Shown here in pieces: positions 22,828 to 31,274 of a stretch of DNA of 35,410 bases. Source of the DNA: Prevotellaceae bacterium (GTDB taxonomy: Bacteria; Bacteroidota; Bacteroidia; Bacteroidales; UBA932); assembly GCA_031275825.1 (NCBI GenBank), contig JAISOH010000141.1, forward strand, positions 1-35,410, in the 5' to 3' direction. Under the pieces are notes generated by a model, which did no database searches, had not been told where the DNA came from, and saw only the letters and a program-made list of their open reading frames with translations. A program made the position numbers and the translations under genes. Each line of letters opens with the position of its first letter. Position 1 is the first letter of the stretch.

Positions 22828-24987
22828 TTATAAATTTTTTAATTCGTTTGCTGTTTTTGATTTGCTGAAGGTGACGAAGACGCCCAGAAAAATGAAACGC
22901 TTATCGTTGGCGGTAATTGCCCTTTTCGCGCCGGCGTTGATTTTAGAATATTCGTAGCCGTAAATATTTTGGTAACCCAATACGTTTTGACAGCCGAAAT
23001 GTACCACAATCCAATTGGTGGGCAGGTATGACCACGAAATGTCCCAGCGGTTGCGGAACGGCGTTGCGCCTGACTTTGCATAGGGATTAGCATCGCTGTA
23101 ATAAGGCGTTCCTGAAGAAACAGTGTAATTTGTTCCAACCATCGACCGCAACGGCGCTATCCAGTATTTCAATGTAATGTTGAATGAATGCGGCGCTACG
23201 TACGTCGGAGCGATTTTTTCGGAAAAATAATCATACTGTTTTTTCGTATTGTTATACGAATAGGTCAGCCAGTATTCCAGCCGCCCGGCATTGCTTTTCC
23301 AAAACAGATCAACGCCGTATCCGTGGCCGCTTCCAGCGTTTGCAAAATTTTTCGCTTTATTTTGTTCCTGCAAATAAGTAACCACGTCTTTGTACTTTTT
23401 ATAATAGGCATCGATTTGAAATTTGCCGCTTTTTTTCACATAACTGTACGATACGGTACCTTTGGTTACAGAAGTGAAATCAATATTGTTCGACTGTTTC
23501 AGATAATCCATCGCCGGCAACTGGAAATAATCGCCCACCGACAGTGAAAAAATATTCTTATGATTTAGACGGTAAGCAATATATACGCGCGGCGCCACAT
23601 TGAATTTTTGCAAATATCCGGAATATTCGCCGCGCACGCCAATGCTTGCAGTCAGGTTATTTGTTAAAAACAATTTTAAATCATCATAAATACTAAATAA
23701 ATTATTATTCGGTTTTGCCGTATAATCGTGTCCCAGCGAATATGTCTCCGTGCAGGGATTGTAAATAAATTCTACGCCCGCGCGGTTAATCAGTTTCCGG
23801 TATTTATATTGCAGCGTAATTTTGTTGTGGCTCCAAATGTCTTGCGTAGACAGCTTGTCGGTTTTGGTTTGTATGTCTGTCCCCGAAAACTTATCCACCA
23901 CCAAATTTCCTCCGATTGATAGTGAAAGTTGCTCGTTGAAAGTATGATAAAAATTCATCTGTGCATACAAATATGTCTGCCTAATATTACTTTCCATAGG
24001 CGTGTTATCGATGTCTTCCCATGCATACACGCCGCCAGCGTAACTGCCGTTGAATTGCGCCGTCATTTTGGTTTTGGACGAAAATTCTTTGGTCAGGAAT
24101 AAATCTGCTGCGATTTGCCGGTAATCTTTTTTCCAGTGATACTGGCTCTCGCTTAGCCTTTTCGACAGTGCCAAATTGGAATAGTCGAGGCTGGCGCGGT
24201 AGGCGTAGGAAGGTTTTTTGTCGATATGCGTTACGCCGGCATACACCGACGACACGGCAATCGTGGTTTTGGCTTCCATTTGCTCCTTTTCTTTGGTGTT
24301 GAGGTTTACCACGCCCGACAAGGCTTGCCCGAACTCCGCATTGAACCCGCCCGATTGCAGCACAATGCCCTCGAACAGGTCGGAATTGAAGCGGCTGCGC
24401 GCGCCGGCATTTCTGGACGACGAAGAATAAGGATTGGCAACTATCAAATCGTTGATATATACTTGCGACTCGCCGGAATTTCCGCCTTGAATAATCAGCC
24501 GCCCGTCGTTGTCGTTGGCTTGTACGCCGGGTAGCACTCGCATGTTGGCGATAATGTCTGCCATGGCTGCGGGGTTGGTCACAATGTCGAACGTGGACAT
24601 TTGCAGCGTCTGCGCCGAGTAGTCGCTGAAGCGCCCGTTGCGAAAAGCGGCAACAGTTACTCCTCCCAGATTATATGCGCTGTCCAGCAACATCACTTTT
24701 ATGCTTTGCTGCCCCTTGTTTATAACCATCGTTTTGGTTTTGTAACCGAACGATTGAAATCTAATACTTCTGTTTTGCAACGTATCGGAATAAGTCAAAG
24801 TAAATTTTCCGCTATTGTCCGAAACGGTTTGAAGCAATCCTTTATTAAAATCGACCTGCACGCCCGGCACAGGATTATTGCTTTTGTCCACAATCTCACC
24901 CGATAATTTTGTTTGCGCCTGCAAAACAAATCCATTGACAAGGTAAAGTAAAAAAATGAATAGATAATATTTCATTGATAATTTCAT
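22828..24987 (-). CDS. TonB-dependent receptor with carboxypeptidase-regulatory domain
   Basis: This is an outer-membrane active transporter of 719 residues, not of the SusC type. After a signal peptide (ending VLQAQ, about residue 25) comes a carboxypeptidase-regulatory-like domain (LSGEIVDKSNNPVPGVQVDF, about 28-100), then a plug with MRVLPGVQANDNDGRLIIQG, VYINDLIVANPY and FNAEFGQALSGVVNL (about 140-235), then a beta-barrel with Asn/Tyr-rich strands. The start may be the ATG at 24987 or that at 24975; both keep the signal peptide. It lies between 2TM and DUF2141 genes in one operon. There is no SusD partner, so small-molecule, metal or peptide uptake is more likely than glycan uptake (inference). 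Composition is mosaic: 37 of 60 bases from 24361 are G or C, against 13 of 60 from 23641. Confidence 0.92.
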   Translation of the reverse strand: MKLSMKYYLFIFLLYLVNGFVLQAQTKLSGEIVDKSNNPVPGVQVDFNKGLLQTVSDNSGKFTLTYSDTLQNRSIRFQSFGYKTKTMVINKGQQSIKVMLLDSAYNLGGVTVAAFRNGRFSDYSAQTLQMSTFDIVTNPAAMADIIANMRVLPGVQANDNDGRLIIQGGNSGESQVYINDLIVANPYSSSSRNAGARSRFNSDLFEGIVLQSGGFNAEFGQALSGVVNLNTKEKEQMEAKTTIAVSSVYAGVTHIDKKPSYAYRASLDYSNLALSKRLSESQYHWKKDYRQIAADLFLTKEFSSKTKMTAQFNGSYAGGVYAWEDIDNTPMESNIRQTYLYAQMNFYHTFNEQLSLSIGGNLVVDKFSGTDIQTKTDKLSTQDIWSHNKITLQYKYRKLINRAGVEFIYNPCTETYSLGHDYTAKPNNNLFSIYDDLKLFLTNNLTASIGVRGEYSGYLQKFNVAPRVYIAYRLNHKNIFSLSVGDYFQLPAMDYLKQSNNIDFTSVTKGTVSYSYVKKSGKFQIDAYYKKYKDVVTYLQEQNKAKNFANAGSGHGYGVDLFWKSNAGRLEYWLTYSYNNTKKQYDYFSEKIAPTYVAPHSFNITLKYWIAPLRSMVGTNYTVSSGTPYYSDANPYAKSGATPFRNRWDISWSYLPTNWIVVHFGCQNVLGYQNIYGYEYSKINAGAKRAITANDKRFIFLGVFVTFSKSKTANELKNL

Positions 24988-25037
24988 TTATAAATTAGTT
25001 TATATTACAAACAATAAGAATAAAAAAATAATAACAT

Positions 25038-25325
25038 TTACTTTCGATTATTTTCTTTTTTCATCAATTCTCTTATTTTACGTTCTTTCCATGCTTCACC
25101 CCACAAGCCGTGTCGGCAGAGGCTTAATCCATGGCATGCTACCCCTATACCCCAACCGAACAGTGGCCAGAAAAACCACAAATGATGCGGTGAAGCTAAA
25201 CAGTTAATTAAAAAAATTCCAGCATTGACAACACAATATGTCAGTAAATGCGAATAAAATTTGCGAAGTTCTTCAACTCTGCGTTCTGCCTTTAAGCGAT
25301 CTTCATTGTTATTAAATTGTTCCAT
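25038..25325 (-). CDS. 2TM domain protein
   Basis: This is a 95-residue inner-membrane protein with the 2TM domain (PF13239-type). The pattern AERRVEELRKFYSHLLTYCVVNAGIFLINCL then WFFWPLFGWGIGVACHG, spanning about 13-70, matches the family: a charged helix, two membrane segments (about 28-45 and 50-68), and the end EAWKERKIRELM. In other Bacteroidota such domains often sit beside LytTR two-component genes or are fused to histidine kinases; no such gene is here. It is the first gene of an operon with the receptor (50-base gap) and DUF2141, with a strong promoter. A sensing or membrane-scaffold role is inference. Confidence 0.88.
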   Translation of the reverse strand: MEQFNNNEDRLKAERRVEELRKFYSHLLTYCVVNAGIFLINCLASPHHLWFFWPLFGWGIGVACHGLSLCRHGLWGEAWKERKIRELMKKENNRK

Positions 25326-25866
25326 ATATTATTTATTATTAAAAATTAGTTTCATGGCACAAAGATAAACAAGTTTATTTTATAAACCAAATTTATTTTT
25401 GAATTTTTTTTTATTGTTGCCTTATTATGATGTATATCAATAATATAATTGATTGATAGCATGTGTAGTACATAAATTTAACTGAAAAAATCTTTAAAGT
25501 CTGATATTTTCATTGTATGTTTGGTTAGCAGCGTGTTTTTTTACAATACAAAATTGCTTTAACAACTTTCCAAAATGTTATGTTTCTTTTTATTATAAAT
25601 AAGTAAGATAAGCAACCTATGAAAATTGAATAGTTAATTAGTCGCTCCTTATGAATAAAAATCAGCAAATGGTAAATTAAAATTTCCTGTATTTATATAT
25701 TTCTGTTATATAAATTCTTAAAAAAAAATTCAATAAATAGATAATTATAGTGTTGATTTTTAATAATATACGTTTTGCTTATTAAAGTTTTTATTGGACT
25801 TTATATAATTTGTCTTTACACAGCAAAACAAGAAATATAAAATCCTGCATTTTTATTCATTCTTTT
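25326..25866. other. AT-rich intergenic stretch without a gene
   Basis: About 540 bases with no protein-like frame. It contains the 2TM operon promoter at the left edge, a TAAGGAGC motif (25651-25644, minus strand), and at 25784-25812 a sequence (TTTTTATTGGACTTTATATA) resembling the end of the dispersed repeat found at 12796-12906 and 35172-35280. Confidence 0.6.
25360..25391 (-). promoter_or_regulatory. Promoter of the 2TM-receptor-DUF2141 operon
   Basis: On the minus strand TTTG (25391-25388) and TATCTTTG (25367-25360) are separated by 20 bases, a full match to the Bacteroidetes consensus. The 2TM start codon lies 34 bases beyond the -7 element. Confidence 0.8.
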
Positions 25867-26367
25867 TTATTTTGCTTTATCATCGGCAAGCGCATCTTTA
25901 AGGGATGATGTTATAATTACGACCATAGAAGTTTTTATATTTTTCACAAGTTTCAGCAAGTCTTCGTTTTTCAATCGTATGCAGCCTTCCGTTGCGCGCT
26001 TTCCCATTGATTCAGGATCGTGAGTTCCGTGAATTCCTATTCCCTGAAATCCTGTTTTAAGACGGATAAAATATGGTCCGTATGCATTTTTTATTTGTCC
26101 TTTGCCATCGCCGAAATCGTGCATCCATGCAGATGAATTTTGAATTTGCTGAACGGTAAAAACTCCTTCGGGCGTTTTATTGTCGCCGCGTTTCTTTTTG
26201 TTTCCGTAATTACGTCCGCAGGCAACCGGATATTCTTCTATAAGGTTTCCGGTAAGGTCGTATCTTCTTAATTTCATATCCTGTTTTGAAATAATTATAA
26301 ACGAATCCTGTGCAAAAATACTGTTTACAGTCATTATGGTTAATATGGATACAAATATTTTTTTCAT
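25867..26367 (-). CDS. L,D-transpeptidase (YkuD domain)
   Basis: This is an exported 166-residue YkuD-fold enzyme that makes or edits 3-3 cross-links in peptidoglycan or anchors proteins to it. A signal peptide (MKKIFVSILTIMTVNSIFAQ) precedes the catalytic domain. His113 in GIHGTHDPESMGKRATEGCI and the nucleophile Cys129 in the same motif are in normal spacing, followed by IRLKNEDLLKL. The residue two before the glycine is Thr rather than the usual Ser (TEGCIR for SxGCIR). It is 12 bases after the RlmI-like gene, last in a three-gene operon. Confidence 0.92.
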   Translation of the reverse strand: MKKIFVSILTIMTVNSIFAQDSFIIISKQDMKLRRYDLTGNLIEEYPVACGRNYGNKKKRGDNKTPEGVFTVQQIQNSSAWMHDFGDGKGQIKNAYGPYFIRLKTGFQGIGIHGTHDPESMGKRATEGCIRLKNEDLLKLVKNIKTSMVVIITSSLKDALADDKAK

Positions 26368-26379
26368 TTTGGCGGTATT

Positions 26380-27567
26380 TTATTCTATGTAAAGTACAAG
26401 TCCTTTCAGGTATTCGCTTTCGGGATGATAAATATTTACAGGATGGTCGGCTGGTTGTGTAAGTTGATGCAATATGCGTGCATTTCGTTTGTTTATGGCT
26501 GCCGCCGAAAAAACGGCATTGCGAAAATTTGTTCTGTCAACAGCCTGCGAACAGCTGAACGTAAATAAAATCCCGCCGGGTTTTATTATTGCAATAGCGG
26601 CAGCATTGAGCCTTTTATATGCCTGTATTGCATTTTTCAGGGCAGAATTATGTTTGGCAAATGCGGGCGGGTCAAGAATTATTACATCGTAAAAACTGTT
26701 TTCGGCATTTCGTATAAACGAAAATGCATCTTCAACAAATGTTTGATGATTTATGTTATCGAAATTCAGTTCTATATTTTTCTGTGCCAGTTCAATTGCT
26801 TTTTGCGAACTGTCAACCGAATGAACAAGATTTGCGCCGCCGCGAAATGCCGATACCGAAAATCCGCCGGTATAGCAAAATGCGTTGAGAACAGTAGATT
26901 TATTGGTATATTGTTCCAAAATTTTTCGGTTTTCGCGCTGGTCGATGAAGAATCCTGTTTTTTGACCTGCTTCGGGATTAACAATGAATTTATTACCGTT
27001 TTCCAGTATTATTTCTTCATTTTTACCGTTATTGCCGAAAATATATTCATCTTTTACATTCTGATTTGCATTAAACGGAAGCGTTGAAGAACTTTTATCA
27101 TAAACGGCTGTCAACTTACTGCCGAATATTTCCGTTAAGGTTTCGCAAATTATTTGACGTTCGCAAAACATTCCTGTAGAATGAGTTTGCATTACTGCAA
27201 TTTTACCGTAAATATCTATAATCAGTCCGGGTAGCATGTCGCCTTCACCGTGTATCAGTCGATATGCGGTAGTGTATCTGTTTTGTGCAAGTCCTGATTT
27301 TTCACGCAGTTTATATGCATTTGAAATTCGTTTGTGCCAAAAGTTTTTGTCTATGTTTTCGTCTTCAAAAGTTAATACGCGGCAAATAATTGAGCCTGTT
27401 TGATAATGCCCGCGGGCAATAAATCTGTTGTCGGCAGTGAAAATATCAACCACATCTCCTTCGTCCGGCTTGTCGATGTATTTGGCAACGGCGCCTGAAA
27501 AAATCCATGGATGAAACCGTTTCAGCGATTCGTGGCGATTGTGTTTTAATATTATTTGTTTGGGCAT
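26380..27567 (-). CDS. RlmI-like 23S rRNA cytosine-C5 methyltransferase
   Basis: This is a 395-residue class I SAM-dependent methyltransferase of the RlmI/RlmK type. An N-terminal PUA domain (RHPWIFSGAV-type text at about 17-27, then GDVVDIFTADNRFIARGHY) is followed by the EEHD-like middle and a Rossmann core: NAFCYTGGFSVSAFRGGA (SAM motif I), SVDSSQKAIELAQKN (II), DVIILDPPAFAKH (IV), and a Cys in LFTFSCSQAV that fits the catalytic Cys of m5C enzymes. The length equals that of E. coli RlmI (396). The ATG at 27567 is preferred because an upstream in-frame codon would overlap the exonuclease gene. The position methylated (C1962 in E. coli) is inference. Confidence 0.87.
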   Translation of the reverse strand: MPKQIILKHNRHESLKRFHPWIFSGAVAKYIDKPDEGDVVDIFTADNRFIARGHYQTGSIICRVLTFEDENIDKNFWHKRISNAYKLREKSGLAQNRYTTAYRLIHGEGDMLPGLIIDIYGKIAVMQTHSTGMFCERQIICETLTEIFGSKLTAVYDKSSSTLPFNANQNVKDEYIFGNNGKNEEIILENGNKFIVNPEAGQKTGFFIDQRENRKILEQYTNKSTVLNAFCYTGGFSVSAFRGGANLVHSVDSSQKAIELAQKNIELNFDNINHQTFVEDAFSFIRNAENSFYDVIILDPPAFAKHNSALKNAIQAYKRLNAAAIAIIKPGGILFTFSCSQAVDRTNFRNAVFSAAAINKRNARILHQLTQPADHPVNIYHPESEYLKGLVLYIE

Positions 27568-27569
27568 TA

Positions 27570-28145
27570 TTAACTTGTTAAATTTAATTTTTTGTATATT
27601 TCGTAACAAACCCATGCATCTGTTGCGGCATAGAGTTTTTGGGCGTTTGAATATTCGTTTTTTCCCCAGTTTGACAAGCGTTGCGATTTTGATATTCTGA
27701 AACCGAGTACTATTGCCGTGATTTTTCTCAAACTGTTGTCTTTTATTCCAAATTCCTTTGTATATTCCTGCAAATCAACAAAACCGGCAGGATTAAAAAG
27801 TTTCATCTTTCTTAATGCATACATGTCGTCTGTCAATCCCGAACCTACCTTTATTATTTTTTGATTTTCAAAAATATTGATAATGTTTTCGTGGAGTCCC
27901 AAAATATCAATACGTATAAGAAATGCTTTGTTGCTTGTTGCAAACTGCAAAAGGGATATACGTCGTTTTGAGCCTTTTATGAATCGCGGTCTGGCTTCGG
28001 CATCAAATCCAAGGTAAGGTTGATTTTGCAGATATTCGGTTATTTCGTCAAGTTTTTTCCGGCTGTCAACAACTGTTATTTCACCGTTAAACGAGCGACA
28101 TTCAAGTAAATTTACATTTTCATTTTTTATATTTTCAACAAACAT
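27570..28145 (-). CDS. 3'-5' exonuclease (DEDDy, RNase D/WRN-like)
   Basis: This is a 191-residue single-domain nuclease of the DnaQ-like DEDDy superfamily, close to the exonuclease domain of RNase D and WRN. Exo I is LGFDAEARP (Asp48, Glu50), Exo II is VGSGLTDDMYALRK (Asp106 or 107), and Exo III is YAATDAWVCYEIY (Tyr172, Asp176). ISLLQFAT and LSNWGKNEYSNAQKLYAA are typical of the group. No HRDC or helicase domain is attached. It is the first gene of an operon, and the RlmI-like gene starts two bases after its stop. A role in RNA maturation next to an rRNA methyltransferase is plausible inference. Confidence 0.9.
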   Translation of the reverse strand: MFVENIKNENVNLLECRSFNGEITVVDSRKKLDEITEYLQNQPYLGFDAEARPRFIKGSKRRISLLQFATSNKAFLIRIDILGLHENIINIFENQKIIKVGSGLTDDMYALRKMKLFNPAGFVDLQEYTKEFGIKDNSLRKITAIVLGFRISKSQRLSNWGKNEYSNAQKLYAATDAWVCYEIYKKLNLTS

Positions 28146-28161
28146 TTAATTATATTTTACG

Positions 28162-28169
28162 CAAAAATA
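28162..28169 (-). promoter_or_regulatory. -7 element of the exonuclease operon
   Basis: TATTTTTG on the minus strand matches TAnnTTTG and lies 16 bases before the exonuclease start codon. No clear -33 element was seen. Confidence 0.5.
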
Positions 28170-28227
28170 GTAAAAAAATGAATATTAATGTTTGAAGCCA
28201 TATCCGGAAAAAATAAATTCATGAAGC

Positions 28228-31035
28228 TTATATCTTTTCTTTCAGGTATTTTGCCGTATGCAGATATGTGTGTTTAACAAGTTCTTCGGGTGTTCCTTCA
28301 AAACAGAGAAATCCGCCGTGTTCGCCGCCGTCCAAACCAAGTTCTATTACCCAGTCAGCCGATTTTATGACATCCATATTATGTTCGACAATTATTATTG
28401 AGTGCTTTTTTTCGACAAGGGCATTAAGCGCCGACAGCAGTTTGTTGATGTCATGAAAATGCAATCCTGTTGTCGGTTCATCAAGAATAAAAAGCGCAGG
28501 TTCTGTTTTTATTTCTTTCGATAAAAAATATGCAAGTTTTACGCGCTGGCTTTCGCCGCCGGAAAGAGTATTTGATGGCTGTCCGAGTTTTATATATCCC
28601 AAACCTACATCCTGCAATGGTTTTAACTTTTCACATATTCGTTTTGCAGTTAATTCTTTTTGCTGTTTAAAAAATTCCACAGCCTGATCAACCGTATAAT
28701 CCAGCAAATCGGAAATACTCAGGTTTTTATATTTGATTTCAAGAATTTCCGGTTTAAAACGTTTACCTCCACAGGTTTCACATTCGAGAATTATATCCGA
28801 CATAAATTGCATTTCAATTTTTATAAATCCGTCTCCGTTACATTCTTCGCAACGTCCGCCATCGATGTTAAACGAAAAATGCGATGGTTTGTATCCGTTA
28901 AGTTTGGCAAGAGGCAGGTCGGAATATAACTTTCTGATATCATCATATACTTTGATGTATGTTACCGGATTTGACCGTGATGATTTTCCTATTGGGTTTT
29001 GGTCAATCAGTTCAATATTTTTTATCAATTTGAAATCACCTTTTATTTCACGAAAAACGCCGGGTTTATTGCCGTATGAATTTAATTCGCGGAACACTGC
29101 CGGAAATAAAACATTTTTTACAAGCGATGATTTTCCAGAACCGCTGACTCCCGTAACGGCAACTATTCCTCTAAGCGGAAAATGCACGTTTATGTTTTTG
29201 AGATTATTTTCGGAAACGCCAAACAAGTTTATAAAATTATTCAATTTACGGCGAATTTTCGGTGTTTCTATTTTTTTTCTTCCGAAAAGATACGACAGCG
29301 TAAGCGATTTATCTATTTGTTCATCATCTGCATCTTCGGGTTTTCCCTGAAATATTATTTCGCCGCCAAATCGTCCTGCACCCGGACCTACATCTATAAT
29401 CATATCGGCAGCCTTTATAATTTCTTCTTCGTGTTCTACAACAATAACGGTGTTTCCCAAATCGCGCAACTGTTTCAAAACTTTTATAAATCTCATGGTG
29501 TCGCGCGAATGTAAACCTATGCTTGGCTCGTCCAGTATGTAAAGCGAGCCTGTAAGATTGCTGCCGAGCGAAGTCGCCAAATTTATTCTTTGACTTTCGC
29601 CGCCCGAAAGAGTATTTGACAAACGATTAAGAGTAAGATAGCCTAAACCTACGTCAAGCATGTATTGCAAGCGATTTTTTATTTCAACAAGAGCGCGTGA
29701 GGCTATTTTTATTTCATAATCGCTTAGTTTGATATTGTCAAAAAAATATTTCAATTCTTTTACAGGCATTTTTACAAGTTCCGAAATGGTTTTTCCTTCG
29801 ATTTGTACATAATCGGCATCTTTACGCAAACGCGTGCCTTCACATTCGGGACAAACCGTTTTGCCTGTATATCGTGCAATGAAAACACGATTTTGAATTT
29901 TATGTTTTTGCGCTTCAAGTTGTATGAAAAAATCGTTTATCCCGCAAAAATATTTGTTTCCTTTCCACAGCAAACTGCGTTCTTCCTTTGTCAAATTGCA
30001 ATAAGGACGATGTATGGGAAAATCAAATTTTGCCGCCGACAATATCAATTTTTCATAATATTTTTTGAAAATTTCGTTGCGCCAGCATGAAATCGCTTTT
30101 TCATAAACAGAGAAGGTTTTGTTGGGAATAACCAGATTTTCGTCAATGCCTGTTACTGTTCCGTAGCCGTCGCAACGCCTGCATGCTCCCAAAGGATTAT
30201 TAAAACTGAAAAGATGTTCGCCGGGCTGTTCAAAAGTTATTCCATCTGCTTCAAAGCGGGATGAAAATATTTGTGATTTTTGCTTTTCCTTTTCGGCAGA
30301 ATATGTCAAAACAATACATTCTCCATCGCCTTCCTGAAAAGCGGTTTGCACCGAATCGCCAAAACGTGCAACAGATTCCGCATCGTGGGCAACTGTAATT
30401 CTGTCAACCAGAAGGCAAAATGTTTTATTTTCCATTTTGTCGATTTCAGGCAAAACGCTGTTTATTCGCATCGCTTCGCCATCAACGGTTATTCGTGAAA
30501 AGCCATGTTCAACAAGATTGGTAAGCCATTCGGCCAAACCGCTGTAGTTTTTGCCTGCAAACGGAGCAAGAACAAGCAAAGGAGTTTGCGCGGGAAAACT
30601 GATAATATAATTGACAACATCGCTCACGCTGTGCGATTTTACTTCGCAGCCGGATATTGGTGAAAATGTTCGTCCTGCTCGTGCGTAAAGCAATTTGAGA
30701 TAATCGTAAATTTCGGTAGATGTTCCAACGGTAGAACGGGGATTTCGCGTATTTACCTTTTGTTCGATTGCAATTGCCGGCGGTATTCCTGAAATCATGT
30801 CAACATCGGGTTTGTTCATTCTTCCGAGAAATTGTCGCGCATACGATGACAAACTTTCAACATATCTGCGTTGACCTTCGGCAAAAACAGTATCAAACGC
30901 CAACGTAGATTTTCCGGAACCCGACAAGCCTGTAATAACAATCAATTTTTCGTGCGGAATTTTAACATCAATATTTTTGAGATTGTGTACCCGCACTCCT
31001 TTTAATTCTATATATTTAGAAAATTCTTTATCCAA
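28228..31035 (-). CDS. uvrA: Excinuclease ABC subunit A (UvrA), probable TTG start
   Basis: UvrA is the damage-recognition ATPase of nucleotide excision repair. Both ABC halves are complete: Walker A GLSGSGKST (36-44) and GVSGSGKSS, signatures NTLSGGESQRINLA and NTLSGGESQRVKLA, Walker B LYILDEPSIGLH and LFILDEPTTGLH. Zinc-binding Cys pairs are CRRC, CPEC, CEEC and CETC. The frame is open up to an ATG at 31206, but family members start about 8-12 residues before the KGVRVHNLKNI text. A TTG at 31035 gives MDKEFSKYIELKG, which fits, and a -7 element TATTTTTG lies 18 bases before it. The resulting 935 residues equal the usual length. The 57-residue extension would be unlike the family. Confidence 0.95.
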   Translation of the reverse strand: MDKEFSKYIELKGVRVHNLKNIDVKIPHEKLIVITGLSGSGKSTLAFDTVFAEGQRRYVESLSSYARQFLGRMNKPDVDMISGIPPAIAIEQKVNTRNPRSTVGTSTEIYDYLKLLYARAGRTFSPISGCEVKSHSVSDVVNYIISFPAQTPLLVLAPFAGKNYSGLAEWLTNLVEHGFSRITVDGEAMRINSVLPEIDKMENKTFCLLVDRITVAHDAESVARFGDSVQTAFQEGDGECIVLTYSAEKEKQKSQIFSSRFEADGITFEQPGEHLFSFNNPLGACRRCDGYGTVTGIDENLVIPNKTFSVYEKAISCWRNEIFKKYYEKLILSAAKFDFPIHRPYCNLTKEERSLLWKGNKYFCGINDFFIQLEAQKHKIQNRVFIARYTGKTVCPECEGTRLRKDADYVQIEGKTISELVKMPVKELKYFFDNIKLSDYEIKIASRALVEIKNRLQYMLDVGLGYLTLNRLSNTLSGGESQRINLATSLGSNLTGSLYILDEPSIGLHSRDTMRFIKVLKQLRDLGNTVIVVEHEEEIIKAADMIIDVGPGAGRFGGEIIFQGKPEDADDEQIDKSLTLSYLFGRKKIETPKIRRKLNNFINLFGVSENNLKNINVHFPLRGIVAVTGVSGSGKSSLVKNVLFPAVFRELNSYGNKPGVFREIKGDFKLIKNIELIDQNPIGKSSRSNPVTYIKVYDDIRKLYSDLPLAKLNGYKPSHFSFNIDGGRCEECNGDGFIKIEMQFMSDIILECETCGGKRFKPEILEIKYKNLSISDLLDYTVDQAVEFFKQQKELTAKRICEKLKPLQDVGLGYIKLGQPSNTLSGGESQRVKLAYFLSKEIKTEPALFILDEPTTGLHFHDINKLLSALNALVEKKHSIIIVEHNMDVIKSADWVIELGLDGGEHGGFLCFEGTPEELVKHTYLHTAKYLKEKI

Positions 31036-31053
31036 TATTTTGTTTTTGAGGTT

Positions 31054-31061
31054 GCAAAAAT
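31054..31061 (-). promoter_or_regulatory. -7 element of uvrA
   Basis: TATTTTTG on the minus strand matches TAnnTTTG and ends 18 bases before the proposed TTG start at 31035. It lies inside the frame that an ATG start at 31206 would use, and so supports the shorter protein. Confidence 0.5.
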
Positions 31062-31274
31062 AACAAAAAAATGCAATATGATTTGAAAATAAATATTTTT
31101 TAAAATCCGTTTTTAAGTACGGAACATTATCGCCAATATTTCCTGAATTTCCTTTGAGGTTTTTCATTATTGGAGAAATTCCGTATCCGAACTTGGGAAT
31201 ATTCATTAAAATTAATCAGCAACTCCTGAATAATCGCTCCTTAATAACACATAAACTGTTTATTAATTAATATT

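Noticed and set aside
28733..29350. A 205-codon frame antisense to uvrA
   Set aside because: It overlaps the conserved second ABC half of UvrA and has no protein-like features.
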